Of a DNA stretch of 64,000 nt, positions 1 to 10,487 are shown one piece after another (position 1 is the first letter of the stretch; each line of letters starts with the position of its first letter). The notes under the pieces are model-generated. The model ran no database searches, was not told where the DNA came from, and was given only the letters and a program-made list of their open reading frames with translations. The DNA lies in assembly GCF_000758825.1 (NCBI RefSeq), contig NZ_JRMX01000007.1:1-64000 (forward strand), read 5' to 3'. The position numbers were made by a program, and so were the translations under genes. The DNA is from Arcanobacterium sp. S3PF19. GTDB taxonomy: Bacteria > Actinomycetota > Actinomycetes > Actinomycetales > Actinomycetaceae.

Positions 1-388
1 CCAAACAACACACCCACACCCAACAACCCACAAAAAACAGGCCACCGGAGAGGCGCTTCCGCAGAAGCAACTTAACCAGTTTACCATCTCTTTTTCAAGA
101 ATTCAAATCGAATCTCGAAAAGGATTCAAACCGTATCACCCTTTGAGCCGATTTCCGACTCGCTCTTGGCGACAAACAAAAACTTTACGTACTTTTCCCA
201 CCTGCGTCAAACCGCATGCGGGTGTTGCCGCTCACACCCTTTGCGCCCGTGTTTCCGCCGGCTTCGGTTTTCCCCGAAATTACGGGATTTTCCGCAAAAA
301 CACCTCTTCACACGCAGAAAAAACTGTGCCGCAGGATACAGAAAACAGGCACTCTTTTCCCTGTACGGCCCGGCAAAAACAACGAAGC
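1..388. other. No supported gene
   Basis: Non-coding stretch between the window edge and the gatB terminator. Open frames here are only extensions antisense to gatB or short frames with no recognisable protein. A small hairpin (gcttc/gaagc, 55-68) is visible. The first 45 bases are rich in A and C. I see no tRNA, promoter with good spacing, or mobile element. Confidence 0.5.
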
Positions 389-413
389 GGGCGGGCGGAA
401 AATCCGCCCGCCC
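389..413 (-). terminator. Terminator after gatB
   Basis: An 11-bp perfect stem (gggcgggcgga / tccgcccgccc) with a 3-base loop lies about 45 bases past the gatB stop. Read on the minus strand, the stem is followed by gcttcgttgttttt, a T-rich tail, so this probably ends the gatCAB transcript. Confidence 0.6.
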
Positions 414-459
414 ACCGGGTTTTGACTCTCTCTGCACGCTATGCGGCGCGCCGGGTTGC

Positions 460-1950
460 CTACTTCACACGTTCCATAATCAGCTCACGCACTCTTGCGG
501 CATCTGCCTTGCCGTGCGTAGCCTTCATCACCGCGCCCACAATCGCGCCCGCAGCCTGAACTTTTCCGTCACGGATCTTCTGCGCAACATCCGGCTGCTG
601 CTCCAGGGCGCCGTCGATAATCGCCAGCAGACTGCCGTCGTCGGAAACAACCTCCAGACCTCTGGCCCGCACCACATCGGCGGGGCTGCCTTCTCCCGCA
701 AGCACTCCCTCAAGCGCCCGGCGGGCAAGTTTGTCGGTCAGTTTCCCATCCCTCACCAGTGCGTCCAGCTCGGCAACGGCCGCAGGCGAAATCGGCACAT
801 CAGACAGTTCCGTCCCGTGGTCTTTGGCATATCGCGACAGCTCACCCATCCACCACTTGCGTGCACCGGCCGCGCAGGCCCCTGCGCGGACCGACTCCTC
901 GATCAGATCCAGGGCACCGGAATTGACCACATCGCGCATTTCCAGCTCGGAAATACCCCACTGCTCCAGCAGCCGCCTGCGCTTCGCCGCAGGAAGTTCG
1001 GGCAGCGATTTGCGAATCTCTTCTACCCATTCCTCTGCCGGGGCAATCGGAACCAAATCCGGTTCGGGGAAATAGCGGTAATCGTCGGCATCGGATTTCA
1101 CGCGCCCGGAAAGCGTTGTCGAATTAGACTCCTGCCAATGCCGGGTTTCCTGCAAAACTTTTTCCCCGCGGCGCAAAACAGCGGCCTGTCGGCAGATTTC
1201 GTACTCCACGGTTCGGTGCACGGCACGGAAAGAATTCACGTTTTTTGTTTCGGTACGCGTACCAAGCGGCGAATCCGGCGTATCGCGAAGCGAAACATTT
1301 ACATCCGCACGGACATTCCCACGTTCCATGCGGGCCTGGGAAACTCCGATGGCCCGCGCAATATCGCGGATTGCCTGCACATACTTCGCAGCCACTTCGG
1401 GAGCGCGCGCGCCGGCGCCTTCGATCGGCCGGGTAACGATTTCCACCAGCGGAACACCTGCGCGGTTGTAATCTACCAGCGAATACCTTGCGCCCTGAAT
1501 CCGGCCTTCCCCGCCGACATGGGTATTCTTCCCGGCATCTTCCTCCACGTGGGCACGTTCGATGTTCACCCGGAAAACGGTGCCGTCGTCCAGCTCAACA
1601 TCCAGATAGCCGTCGTAGGCCAACGGCTCGTCGGACTGCGAAGTCTGGAAATTCTTGCACAGGTCGGGGTAAAAATAATTTTTCCGGGCAAAACGGCAGG
1701 ATTTGGCGATCTTACAGTTCAGTGCCAGACCCAGACGGATAGCATATTCGATTGCGCGTCTGTTTACCACCGGCAGTGCGCCCGGCATACCGAGAGAAAC
1801 GGGCGTGACGTAGGTGTTCGGCTCTCCCCCGAATGCGTTCGGGGCGGCATCAAACATTTTCGTTACGGTGGCCAGCTCCACGTGCACTTCCAAACCCAAA
1901 ACGGGATCGAAATGTTTTACCGCATCTTCATATTCAAGCAGCTCATCCAT
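460..1950 (-). CDS. gatB: Asp/Glu-tRNA amidotransferase subunit B
   Basis: Subunit B of GatCAB, which phosphorylates misacylated Glu-tRNA(Gln) or Asp-tRNA(Asn) in the cytoplasm and converts it to the amide using ammonia channelled from GatA. The 496-residue protein has the usual GatB length. The cradle domain contains GLEVHVEL (residues 19-26) and the conserved [17 protein letters not shown] segment (89-105). The C-terminal 140 or so residues form the YqeY-like tRNA-binding region. Its ATG shares one base with the gatA stop (TAATG), so translation is probably coupled. It is the last gene of gatC-gatA-gatB and is followed by a terminator. Confidence 0.97.
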   Translation of the reverse strand: MDELLEYEDAVKHFDPVLGLEVHVELATVTKMFDAAPNAFGGEPNTYVTPVSLGMPGALPVVNRRAIEYAIRLGLALNCKIAKSCRFARKNYFYPDLCKNFQTSQSDEPLAYDGYLDVELDDGTVFRVNIERAHVEEDAGKNTHVGGEGRIQGARYSLVDYNRAGVPLVEIVTRPIEGAGARAPEVAAKYVQAIRDIARAIGVSQARMERGNVRADVNVSLRDTPDSPLGTRTETKNVNSFRAVHRTVEYEICRQAAVLRRGEKVLQETRHWQESNSTTLSGRVKSDADDYRYFPEPDLVPIAPAEEWVEEIRKSLPELPAAKRRRLLEQWGISELEMRDVVNSGALDLIEESVRAGACAAGARKWWMGELSRYAKDHGTELSDVPISPAAVAELDALVRDGKLTDKLARRALEGVLAGEGSPADVVRARGLEVVSDDGSLLAIIDGALEQQPDVAQKIRDGKVQAAGAIVGAVMKATHGKADAARVRELIMERVK

Positions 1951-3455
1951 TATGCGTTTTCCTCCAAAGCGTCAATCGGGCACTGTATCCCATCGCTGTG
2001 CGCAAGCGCTTCCACAACGGCGGCGTACTTATACATACGCGCGTCTTCGTGTGCGGGCGCAATAATCTGCACACCCACGGGAAGCCCCTCGGACAGACCT
2101 CCCGGCACGGTCATCGCCGGCACGCCGGCAAGATTGGCCGGAATGGTGGCAATATCGTTCATATACATCGCCATCGGATCATGTGTGTTTTCCCCGAACC
2201 TGAAAGCGACTGTGGGGGAAGTCGGAGACAGAAGCACATCGCATTGGCCGAAAGCCGCCGCCAGATCACGCTGCACCAGCGTGCGCACTTTTTGCGCCGA
2301 ACCGTAATACGCATCGTAATAACCTGCCGAAAGCGCATGCGTGCCCAAAATAATCCTGCGCTTCACCTCGGTGCCGAAATTCGTTTCCCGCGTGGCACGC
2401 ATCATCGTCTCCGCCGTAACCGGGCCGGACTTCGGCAAAACCCTGTTGCCGTAGCGTACGCCGTCAAAACGTGCCAGATTCGAAGACACCTCCGCCGGCA
2501 TAATCAGATAATACGCACCCAAAGCATAATCCAGCGAAGGACAGGAAACTTCCGTAATCTGCGCGCCGCGCGCCCTAATCTCCTCAACCACCCGGCGGAA
2601 TACGGACAGCACTCCGGAAGAATACCCTTCTCCCATCATCTCCGTCACCAGACCAAAACGCATTCCGCTCAGATCAGTCTTTGCGCTCCCCTCATTCGCC
2701 GCCTGCAGCAGGCAGGATTTCTCATCCGGCAGAGATGTGGAATCCAGCGGATCGTGACCGCCGATAATTTTCTGCAGCGCGGCGGCGTCGGCCACCGTGC
2801 GCGTGACCGGGCCGATCTGATCCAGCGAGGAAGCCATCGCAATCAGGCCGTAACGCGAAACGGCACCGTAAGTCGGTTTGGCGCCGACCGTTCCGGTCAT
2901 TGCCCCCGGCTGGCGGATTGATCCGCCGGTATCGGAACCAAGCGCCCAGGGCGCGAGCAGGGCAGCGACCGCAGTCGCAGACCCGCCGCCGCTTCCGCCC
3001 GGGATTCTCTGCGGATCCCAGGGGTTGCGGGTAACGCCGAAAGCGGAATGTTCGGTGGACGAACCCATTGCAAACTCATCCATATTGGTATGCCCCAAAA
3101 TAGGCATCCGCGCCGCATACAAACGCTTTACAACCGTGGCGTCGTAAGGCGGCTTCCAGCCTTCCAGCATTTTCGAGCCGCAGGTGGTGGGAATACCGCG
3201 CTGGCACATATTGTCTTTCAGGGCAATCGGCACGCCGGCAAATTCGGGAAGATCCCTGCCCGCGGCGCGGTCCGCGTCCACCTGCTTTGCCGCTTCCAGG
3301 GCCCCTTCCCTGTCCACATACAGGAACGCGTTCAATTTCGGGTTAAGCGCATCGATCCGGTCCAGATACGCCCGGGTGAGCTCTGTGGAACACAGCTCGC
3401 CCGTCTGTAGGGCACGTGCCAGTTCACGTGCCGATTTACGCAGAAAGTCCTTCAT
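1950..3455 (-). CDS. gatA: Asp/Glu-tRNA amidotransferase subunit A
   Basis: Amidase-signature subunit that hydrolyses glutamine (or asparagine) to supply ammonia to GatB. It has 501 residues, normal for the family. The Ser-cisSer-Lys triad is visible: K80 in [10 protein letters not shown]155 in the PGGSGGGS loop and S179 in [11 protein letters not shown], one residue offset from the Thermotoga enzyme as I remember it. The start ATG directly abuts the gatC stop, and a GGAGG ribosome site overlaps the end of gatC. The stop overlaps the gatB ATG by one base. All three subunits therefore come from one coupled transcript. Confidence 0.97.
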   Translation of the reverse strand: MKDFLRKSARELARALQTGELCSTELTRAYLDRIDALNPKLNAFLYVDREGALEAAKQVDADRAAGRDLPEFAGVPIALKDNMCQRGIPTTCGSKMLEGWKPPYDATVVKRLYAARMPILGHTNMDEFAMGSSTEHSAFGVTRNPWDPQRIPGGSGGGSATAVAALLAPWALGSDTGGSIRQPGAMTGTVGAKPTYGAVSRYGLIAMASSLDQIGPVTRTVADAAALQKIIGGHDPLDSTSLPDEKSCLLQAANEGSAKTDLSGMRFGLVTEMMGEGYSSGVLSVFRRVVEEIRARGAQITEVSCPSLDYALGAYYLIMPAEVSSNLARFDGVRYGNRVLPKSGPVTAETMMRATRETNFGTEVKRRIILGTHALSAGYYDAYYGSAQKVRTLVQRDLAAAFGQCDVLLSPTSPTVAFRFGENTHDPMAMYMNDIATIPANLAGVPAMTVPGGLSEGLPVGVQIIAPAHEDARMYKYAAVVEALAHSDGIQCPIDALEENA

Positions 3456-3752
3456 TTATTCCTCCCCCAGAATCTGCGGTACAGAGAATTTTCCGTCCTC
3501 TTGTTCGGGAGCACCCGCCAGAACCTCATCACGGTTCAGCAACGGGCCGACAACGTCTTCGCGCATCACATTCACAAGCGGAATGGGATGCGACGTGGCC
3601 GGAACGCCGGCGGCGGCAATCTCGGAAACTTTTGCGACGGCGTCGGAAATCACGTCCAGTTCCTTTGCAAACTGCGCAATTTCCTCTTCCGTCAGGGCAA
3701 TACGTGCTAGGTCTGCCACACGGGCGACCTCTTCTTTAGAAAATGACGACAT
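3456..3752 (-). CDS. gatC: Asp/Glu-tRNA amidotransferase subunit C
   Basis: Small subunit (98 residues) that wraps around GatA and GatB and stabilises the complex. The N-terminal EEVARVADLARIALTEEE matches the conserved GatC helix, and the ending carries the usual LRED-like segment (VMREDVVGP). It is the first gene of gatCAB. No convincing Shine-Dalgarno site precedes it. Instead TAGAAT ends six bases before the ATG, with TTGGAG 17 bases further up, so the mRNA probably begins at the start codon. Confidence 0.95.
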   Translation of the reverse strand: MSSFSKEEVARVADLARIALTEEEIAQFAKELDVISDAVAKVSEIAAAGVPATSHPIPLVNVMREDVVGPLLNRDEVLAGAPEQEDGKFSVPQILGEE

Positions 3753-3758
3753 ACCTAC

Positions 3759-3787
3759 ATTCTATGCGTTAAACACTTCTTCTCCAA
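3759..3787 (-). promoter_or_regulatory. gatCAB promoter (leaderless)
   Basis: On the minus strand, TTGGAG (-35; 3782-3787) is separated by 17 bases from TAGAAT (-10; 3759-3764), which is followed by six bases and then the gatC ATG. This spacing puts transcription start on or next to the A of ATG. Confidence 0.7.
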
Positions 3788-3866
3788 CCGGGCACGCTAT
3801 CCGGTCCGTTACCTGTTCTCTTCCCCCCCCCACACCGCGGGCACTGCTTTTTTGCCGGCATTGCAT

Positions 3867-3872
3867 TAAACT
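3867..3872 (+). promoter_or_regulatory. -10 element of cls-like gene
   Basis: TAAACT ends six bases before the ATG at 3879, the same arrangement as gatC, ligA and argS. It favours ATG 3879 over the GTG at 3873. The -35 region is weak. Confidence 0.5.
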
Positions 3873-3878
3873 GTGGCT

Positions 3879-5150
3879 ATGGGGTGGATTGAAAATGTGC
3901 GCGGAACAGGCACAAAATCACTGAAACACGTTCTTAAACTGGGTGTGCTCACACTGTTCGCCGCGCAGTCGACGGCGATTGGCACAATTTTGGCGATTGA
4001 CGAACACCGCAAACGCCGCCACCCGCAAAGCGGTCTGTTTCCCTACGAAAAGCCGCGCAGTTTTCAGCTGCGGGAAACAAATATCACCCTGTTCACCTAC
4101 GGCGGACATCTGTACGAGGCGCAGCTGAAAGAGATTGAATCGGCAAAAAAATATATTTTCTTTGAAATGTTTATCATGAAAGACGACCCGATCGGGCACC
4201 GGTTCAAAGAAGCGCTGATCAGGGCCGCCATCCGTGGCGTAGAGGTGTATATTCTGATCGACTCGTGGGGAAATCTGAATCAGCGGCGGAAGTTTTACCG
4301 CTACCCGCCGCTGGAAAATCTGCACGTAATTAGGTTCCCCCTGATCCGCCCGGGAATCCTGACGGGAAATCCGCGCCAGAAAGGGCGCGACCACCGCAAA
4401 ATTCTGTGTATCGACGGCAAAGTGGGATTCGTGGGCGGATACAATATCGGAAAACTCTACGCCGGACACTGGCGCGACACCCACGTCAGAATTGCCGGAC
4501 CCGAGGTGTGGGAGCTGGAGAATACGTTTGTCGATATGTGGAATCTCTACCGCAGTCCGAAACGGCAGCCGGAGCTGACGGATTCCGGCTCCGGCACCTG
4601 GAATCCGAAACTTCGGGCACTGACAAACACACCGGCCTTTAACTCCTATCCCGTACGCTCGGCATATTTGGCGGCAATCGACCGTTCTTCCCACCACATT
4701 TGGATCACAATGGGGTATTTTATTCCCGACGACGGCCTGAAACGGTCTCTGATACAGGCGGCGCGGCGCGGCGTGGACGTACGGATTTTGGTGCCGCAGT
4801 TTTCAAACCATATCGTCGCCGACTGGGTCAGCCGCCCGCACTACACCGAACTGCTGCAGGCGGGAGTGCGTATTTTTCTTTACCGTCACGCAATGGTTCA
4901 CGCCAAAACCATGACTGCCGACGGGCAGTGGTCGACCGTGGGCACAACCAATATCGACCGGCTGTCGATGTCGGGAAATTTTGAGGTAAACCTCGAAATC
5001 TACGGACAGCAGATGGCTTCCGCCATGGAAGCGGCGTTTGCCGTGGACATGTCCAATTCCCGGGAGCTTACTTTACGGCAGTGGGAACGGCGCGGCTTCT
5101 GGCCCCGGCTGGGGGAAAAAATTCTGCGTCCTCTCGGGCCGCTGCTCTGA
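3879..5150 (+). CDS. Cardiolipin synthase-like phospholipase D protein
   Basis: Phospholipase D superfamily protein of 423 residues with two HKD motifs: HRKILCID (about 172-179) and HAKTMTAD (341-348), each followed by the usual G-rich or GTTN segment. Two HKD boxes in one chain fit a cardiolipin or phosphatidyl transferase at the inner membrane. The N-terminus has only one hydrophobic stretch (about 20-40), fewer than the two found in many bacterial Cls enzymes, so a PLD-type phosphodiesterase is an alternative. The ATG at 3879 is chosen because a -10 element ends six bases upstream; GTG 3873 is in frame. It is divergent from gatC and convergent with ligA. Confidence 0.85.
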   Translation: MGWIENVRGTGTKSLKHVLKLGVLTLFAAQSTAIGTILAIDEHRKRRHPQSGLFPYEKPRSFQLRETNITLFTYGGHLYEAQLKEIESAKKYIFFEMFIMKDDPIGHRFKEALIRAAIRGVEVYILIDSWGNLNQRRKFYRYPPLENLHVIRFPLIRPGILTGNPRQKGRDHRKILCIDGKVGFVGGYNIGKLYAGHWRDTHVRIAGPEVWELENTFVDMWNLYRSPKRQPELTDSGSGTWNPKLRALTNTPAFNSYPVRSAYLAAIDRSSHHIWITMGYFIPDDGLKRSLIQAARRGVDVRILVPQFSNHIVADWVSRPHYTELLQAGVRIFLYRHAMVHAKTMTADGQWSTVGTTNIDRLSMSGNFEVNLEIYGQQMASAMEAAFAVDMSNSRELTLRQWERRGFWPRLGEKILRPLGPLL

Positions 5151-5162
5151 GCGAACCGACGC

Positions 5163-5180
5163 GCCGGTTAATCGGCCGGC
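5163..5180. terminator. Short hairpin between convergent genes
   Basis: A gccgg/ccggc stem with an 8-base loop sits in the 37-base gap between the convergent cls-like gene and ligA. There is no T-run on either strand, so terminator function is only suggested by position. Confidence 0.3.
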
Positions 5181-5187
5181 AGAGCGC

Positions 5188-7707
<2,520 letters not shown>

Positions 7708-7794
7708 CCGAATTCCTCCCCCGATTTTTTCCTCCTTTTTCCGCCGCGGATACGGATTGCCCGGAAGCGGGTTACGCGCCGCGCCCAAACACAG

Positions 7795-7800
7795 TATCCT
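7795..7800 (+). promoter_or_regulatory. -10 element of the sensor kinase operon
   Basis: TATCCT ends seven bases before the ATG at 7808, with a weak TTACGC-like -35 about 17 bases further up. It decides the kinase start: the 17 extra in-frame residues upstream of ATG 7808 would cover the promoter itself. Confidence 0.55.
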
Positions 7801-7807
7801 TTACAGT

Positions 7808-9013
7808 ATGCGGAACACAGGTGCAAAAAATACGTTATGGTTTCAGCCCATAGACGTGCTCTTTGCTTTAATCGGTCTTTTTCTCTGGGTGCTCACGCTG
7901 CAGTACGCGCTGTATATGGATTTTCTTCCGGGTATCGTATGCATTCTGGGAATCTGCAACACCGCGGGAATTCTTCTGTACAGAAAATTCTTAAATCCGG
8001 CTCTCCTGCTGATGTTTTCCACTCTGTTTCTGCGCTATCTCTTTGCTCCTTTCGATATTTTTCCCTGCGATTTCACACTTCTTTTCGTTGTTTACGCCGC
8101 CGCGTTAAATGCGCGGCGCGCAATGCGGTATTTCACTCTTTTCGGCGCGGGCACCCTCACCGCACTCTTTGCCGTGCCCCGAATTCTGTATTACCGCGAT
8201 TTTGGCAACATTACTCTCTGCATTTTCCCCGAACTGCTGGTACTGATCACGTTTGCCGCGGCCACCGTGCACCGGATGCGGATATCCGAAAAAGAAACCC
8301 GGCTGCTCGTGGCCAGACAGCGCGAAAACGAACAGCTGCGCGACGCCCAGTTCGCGGTCAACACCGAACGGACCCGCATCGCCCGTGAAATGCACGATAT
8401 CGTAGCCCACACACTCTCGGTCGTGATCGCACAGGCAGACGGAGGCAGATACGCCGCGCAGACGGATCCCGCCGCCGCGCAGACCGCACTCGAAACAATC
8501 AGCGAAATGTCGCGGGCGGCACTTGCGGACATCCGTTCGATCATCGGCGTGCTGCGCGATCCGCAGGAAACCCGCAAACCGCTCCGCCCCCAGCCGGCCG
8601 CAGACGACCTCGAACATCTTGTGGAAACGGTCCGGCACTCCGGCGCCCGGATATCCTTCATAAAGATCGGCACTCCGCAGCCGCTGCCCGTCGGTTTGGG
8701 CAACGCGCTGTATAGGATATGCCAGGAAGCCGTCACCAACGCACTGAAGCACGCAGGTCCGTACGCCAATATTTCCGTACTGCTAAAATGGAAAACAGGC
8801 AGCATCATCCTGGAAATTACGGACGACGGACGCGGAGCGGCAGCGCATAACGACGGGAAAGGACATGGGATAATGGGAATGCAGGAACGCGCCGCGCTGT
8901 TTGGCGGCAACGTGGAGGCGGGACCGCTGACCGGAAGCGGCTTTAAAGTAAGCGCTTTTATCCCCCTGCCGAAATCACAGACTCCCGAGAGGGAAAAGGA
9001 GAACGATGAATAA
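7808..9013 (+). CDS. Membrane sensor histidine kinase, NarL-system type
   Basis: Two-component sensor of about 401 residues. Residues 1-155 form five or six membrane segments with very short loops and no large sensory domain, as in kinases that detect membrane or transporter state. A HisKA_3 dimerisation domain follows, with the phospho-acceptor in TRIAREMHDIVAH (H196), then a HATPase_c domain with N-box EAVTNALKHA and G-boxes DDGRG and GHGIMGMQERAA. It overlaps the response regulator gene by eight bases, so the two are certainly a pair. The ATG at 7808 is chosen from the adjacent -10 element. Confidence 0.93.
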   Translation: MRNTGAKNTLWFQPIDVLFALIGLFLWVLTLQYALYMDFLPGIVCILGICNTAGILLYRKFLNPALLLMFSTLFLRYLFAPFDIFPCDFTLLFVVYAAALNARRAMRYFTLFGAGTLTALFAVPRILYYRDFGNITLCIFPELLVLITFAAATVHRMRISEKETRLLVARQRENEQLRDAQFAVNTERTRIAREMHDIVAHTLSVVIAQADGGRYAAQTDPAAAQTALETISEMSRAALADIRSIIGVLRDPQETRKPLRPQPAADDLEHLVETVRHSGARISFIKIGTPQPLPVGLGNALYRICQEAVTNALKHAGPYANISVLLKWKTGSIILEITDDGRGAAAHNDGKGHGIMGMQERAALFGGNVEAGPLTGSGFKVSAFIPLPKSQTPEREKENDE

Positions 9014-9701
9014 AGAAAATCCCGCAAAAATCCGGGTTGCGCTTGCCGATGACCAGGCACTGGTCCGCAACGGTTTTTCTCTCGTGATCAATTCGCAGCC
9101 GGACATGGAAGTGGTGATGGAAGCGGGAGACGGAGCCCAGGCTTTGGAACGTCTGTCGCTGGTGCCGGCCGATATCATCCTGATGGATGTGCGTATGCCG
9201 CACATGAACGGAATCGAGGCCACCTCAAAAATCGCAAAAACGGAATTTCCCCACGGAGTCACGCCGAAAATTATTATCCTCACTACTTTTGACCTGGATG
9301 AATATATGATGAGCGCGATCGAAGCCGGCGCATCCGGTTTTCTGCTCAAAGACGCCCCGCCGGACGAAATGCTGCACGCAATCAGAACCGTGCACAGGGG
9401 AGAAGCCGTGATTGCGCCCTCGTCCACGAAACGTTTGGTGGACTATCTGGCCGCGGAGGCGGTGCAGGCCAGAATGATTAATCCGCAGCTGGTCGCCGGG
9501 CTCTCCGAACGGGAACAGGAAGTGCTGACTTTAGCCGCAAAAGGCCTTTCCAACAGGGAGATTGCACAGAAGCTGTTTTTGGCCGAAGCGACGGTGAAGT
9601 CGCATATCAGCCGGATTTTCGCCAAACTCGGCGCACGCGACCGCGTCCAGGCGGTTGTGATCGCCTATCAGGCGGGTCTGGTACGGCCCGGCGAAGAGTA
9701 A
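9006..9701 (+). CDS. LuxR/NarL-family response regulator
   Basis: 231-residue DNA-binding partner of the upstream kinase. The receiver domain has the acidic pair DD (15-16), phospho-acceptor D61 in ILMDVRMP, the switch Thr in ILTTFDLDEY and the Lys in FLLKDAPP. The C-terminal LuxR helix-turn-helix (about 165-215) reads LSEREQEVLTLAAKGLSNREI. A strong AAAAGGAG site precedes the ATG, which lies inside the end of the kinase gene. It probably controls the ABC genes that follow at a 39-base gap, though no operator could be identified by eye. Confidence 0.94.
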   Translation: MNKENPAKIRVALADDQALVRNGFSLVINSQPDMEVVMEAGDGAQALERLSLVPADIILMDVRMPHMNGIEATSKIAKTEFPHGVTPKIIILTTFDLDEYMMSAIEAGASGFLLKDAPPDEMLHAIRTVHRGEAVIAPSSTKRLVDYLAAEAVQARMINPQLVAGLSEREQEVLTLAAKGLSNREIAQKLFLAEATVKSHISRIFAKLGARDRVQAVVIAYQAGLVRPGEE

Positions 9702-9740
9702 AACGGCAGGAGCAAACGGGAAATAGGCAGGAACCACAGG

Positions 9741-10487
9741 ATGGGCATTTTTGCGCAGGAAGCCGTTTTTTGCCACGGCGTGCGAAAATCGGTGTTTTCG
9801 GACGAGAAAGAAATTTCCGTGCTGGAAAATATCGGTCTGAAAATTCCGCCCGGGAGTTTCACCGCCCTTTTGGGGAATTCCGGTTCGGGAAAAACGGCTC
9901 TGACCGAAATTCTTCTGGGAGTGGCGAAACCTGACCGGGGGCAGACAGAAATTTTCGGCACAGACATTTTCTCCCTTCCCGCCGCGAAAATGGCAGAATT
10001 CAGAAGAACCGTTCTGTCTGCCGTTTTCCCTTCCGGAAATCTCATTTCCACTCTCGATCTGGAAACAAATCTTTTCCTGCCGTACCTGCTGGCAAAAAAA
10101 CAGCCGGAGCGGCAGCAGGCCGAACAAATAACCGACTTCTTCGGTCTCCGTCCGTTCCTCGCATCCATGCCGGATACGCTTGCGCCAAAAACCCATTACA
10201 CCGCGGCAATTGCGCGTGCGTTGATCGCCCGCACAAAACTTCTTCTGTGCGACGACCCCACATGGCACCTCTCCGAGCGGGAAGTCAACGAAATTGCCTC
10301 ATATCTGCGTTTGGCCGTGCGCGATTTCGGCATGACCGTCTTTGCCGCAACTTCGGACCCCTTCCTCGCGGTGGCGGCCGACACCGTATATCTGCTTTCC
10401 GAGGGGAAAATTTACGGGCAGATTCAAAATCCCACACTGAACTCGGTCATTTTGGCCATGGACGCGGCTAAGGACGGAACGCCATGA
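9741..10487 (+). CDS. ABC transporter ATPase with degenerate catalytic motifs
   Basis: 248-residue nucleotide-binding subunit aligning with the LolD/MacB/FtsE-like class that partners FtsX-type permeases. Walker A is intact (GNSGSGKT, 45-52) and the Walker B Asp is present (KLLLCD, 166-171). Other catalytic positions are altered: Q-loop Gln is Pro97 (VFPSGNL), the LSGGQ signature is replaced by LAPKTHY (147-153), the Walker B Glu is Asp172, and the switch His is Ser205 (ATSDP). Surrounding landmarks (AIARAL, DPT) remain, so the alignment is secure. The stop overlaps the permease ATG (ATGA). It may bind ATP but hydrolyse it poorly, acting structurally or as a regulator. Confidence 0.88.
   Translation: MGIFAQEAVFCHGVRKSVFSDEKEISVLENIGLKIPPGSFTALLGNSGSGKTALTEILLGVAKPDRGQTEIFGTDIFSLPAAKMAEFRRTVLSAVFPSGNLISTLDLETNLFLPYLLAKKQPERQQAEQITDFFGLRPFLASMPDTLAPKTHYTAAIARALIARTKLLLCDDPTWHLSEREVNEIASYLRLAVRDFGMTVFAATSDPFLAVAADTVYLLSEGKIYGQIQNPTLNSVILAMDAAKDGTP

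Noticed and set aside
166-2307. 713-residue plus-strand frame
   Set aside because: Antisense to gatB and gatA; His/Arg/Pro-rich composition typical of shadow frames in GC-rich DNA, with no recognisable domain.
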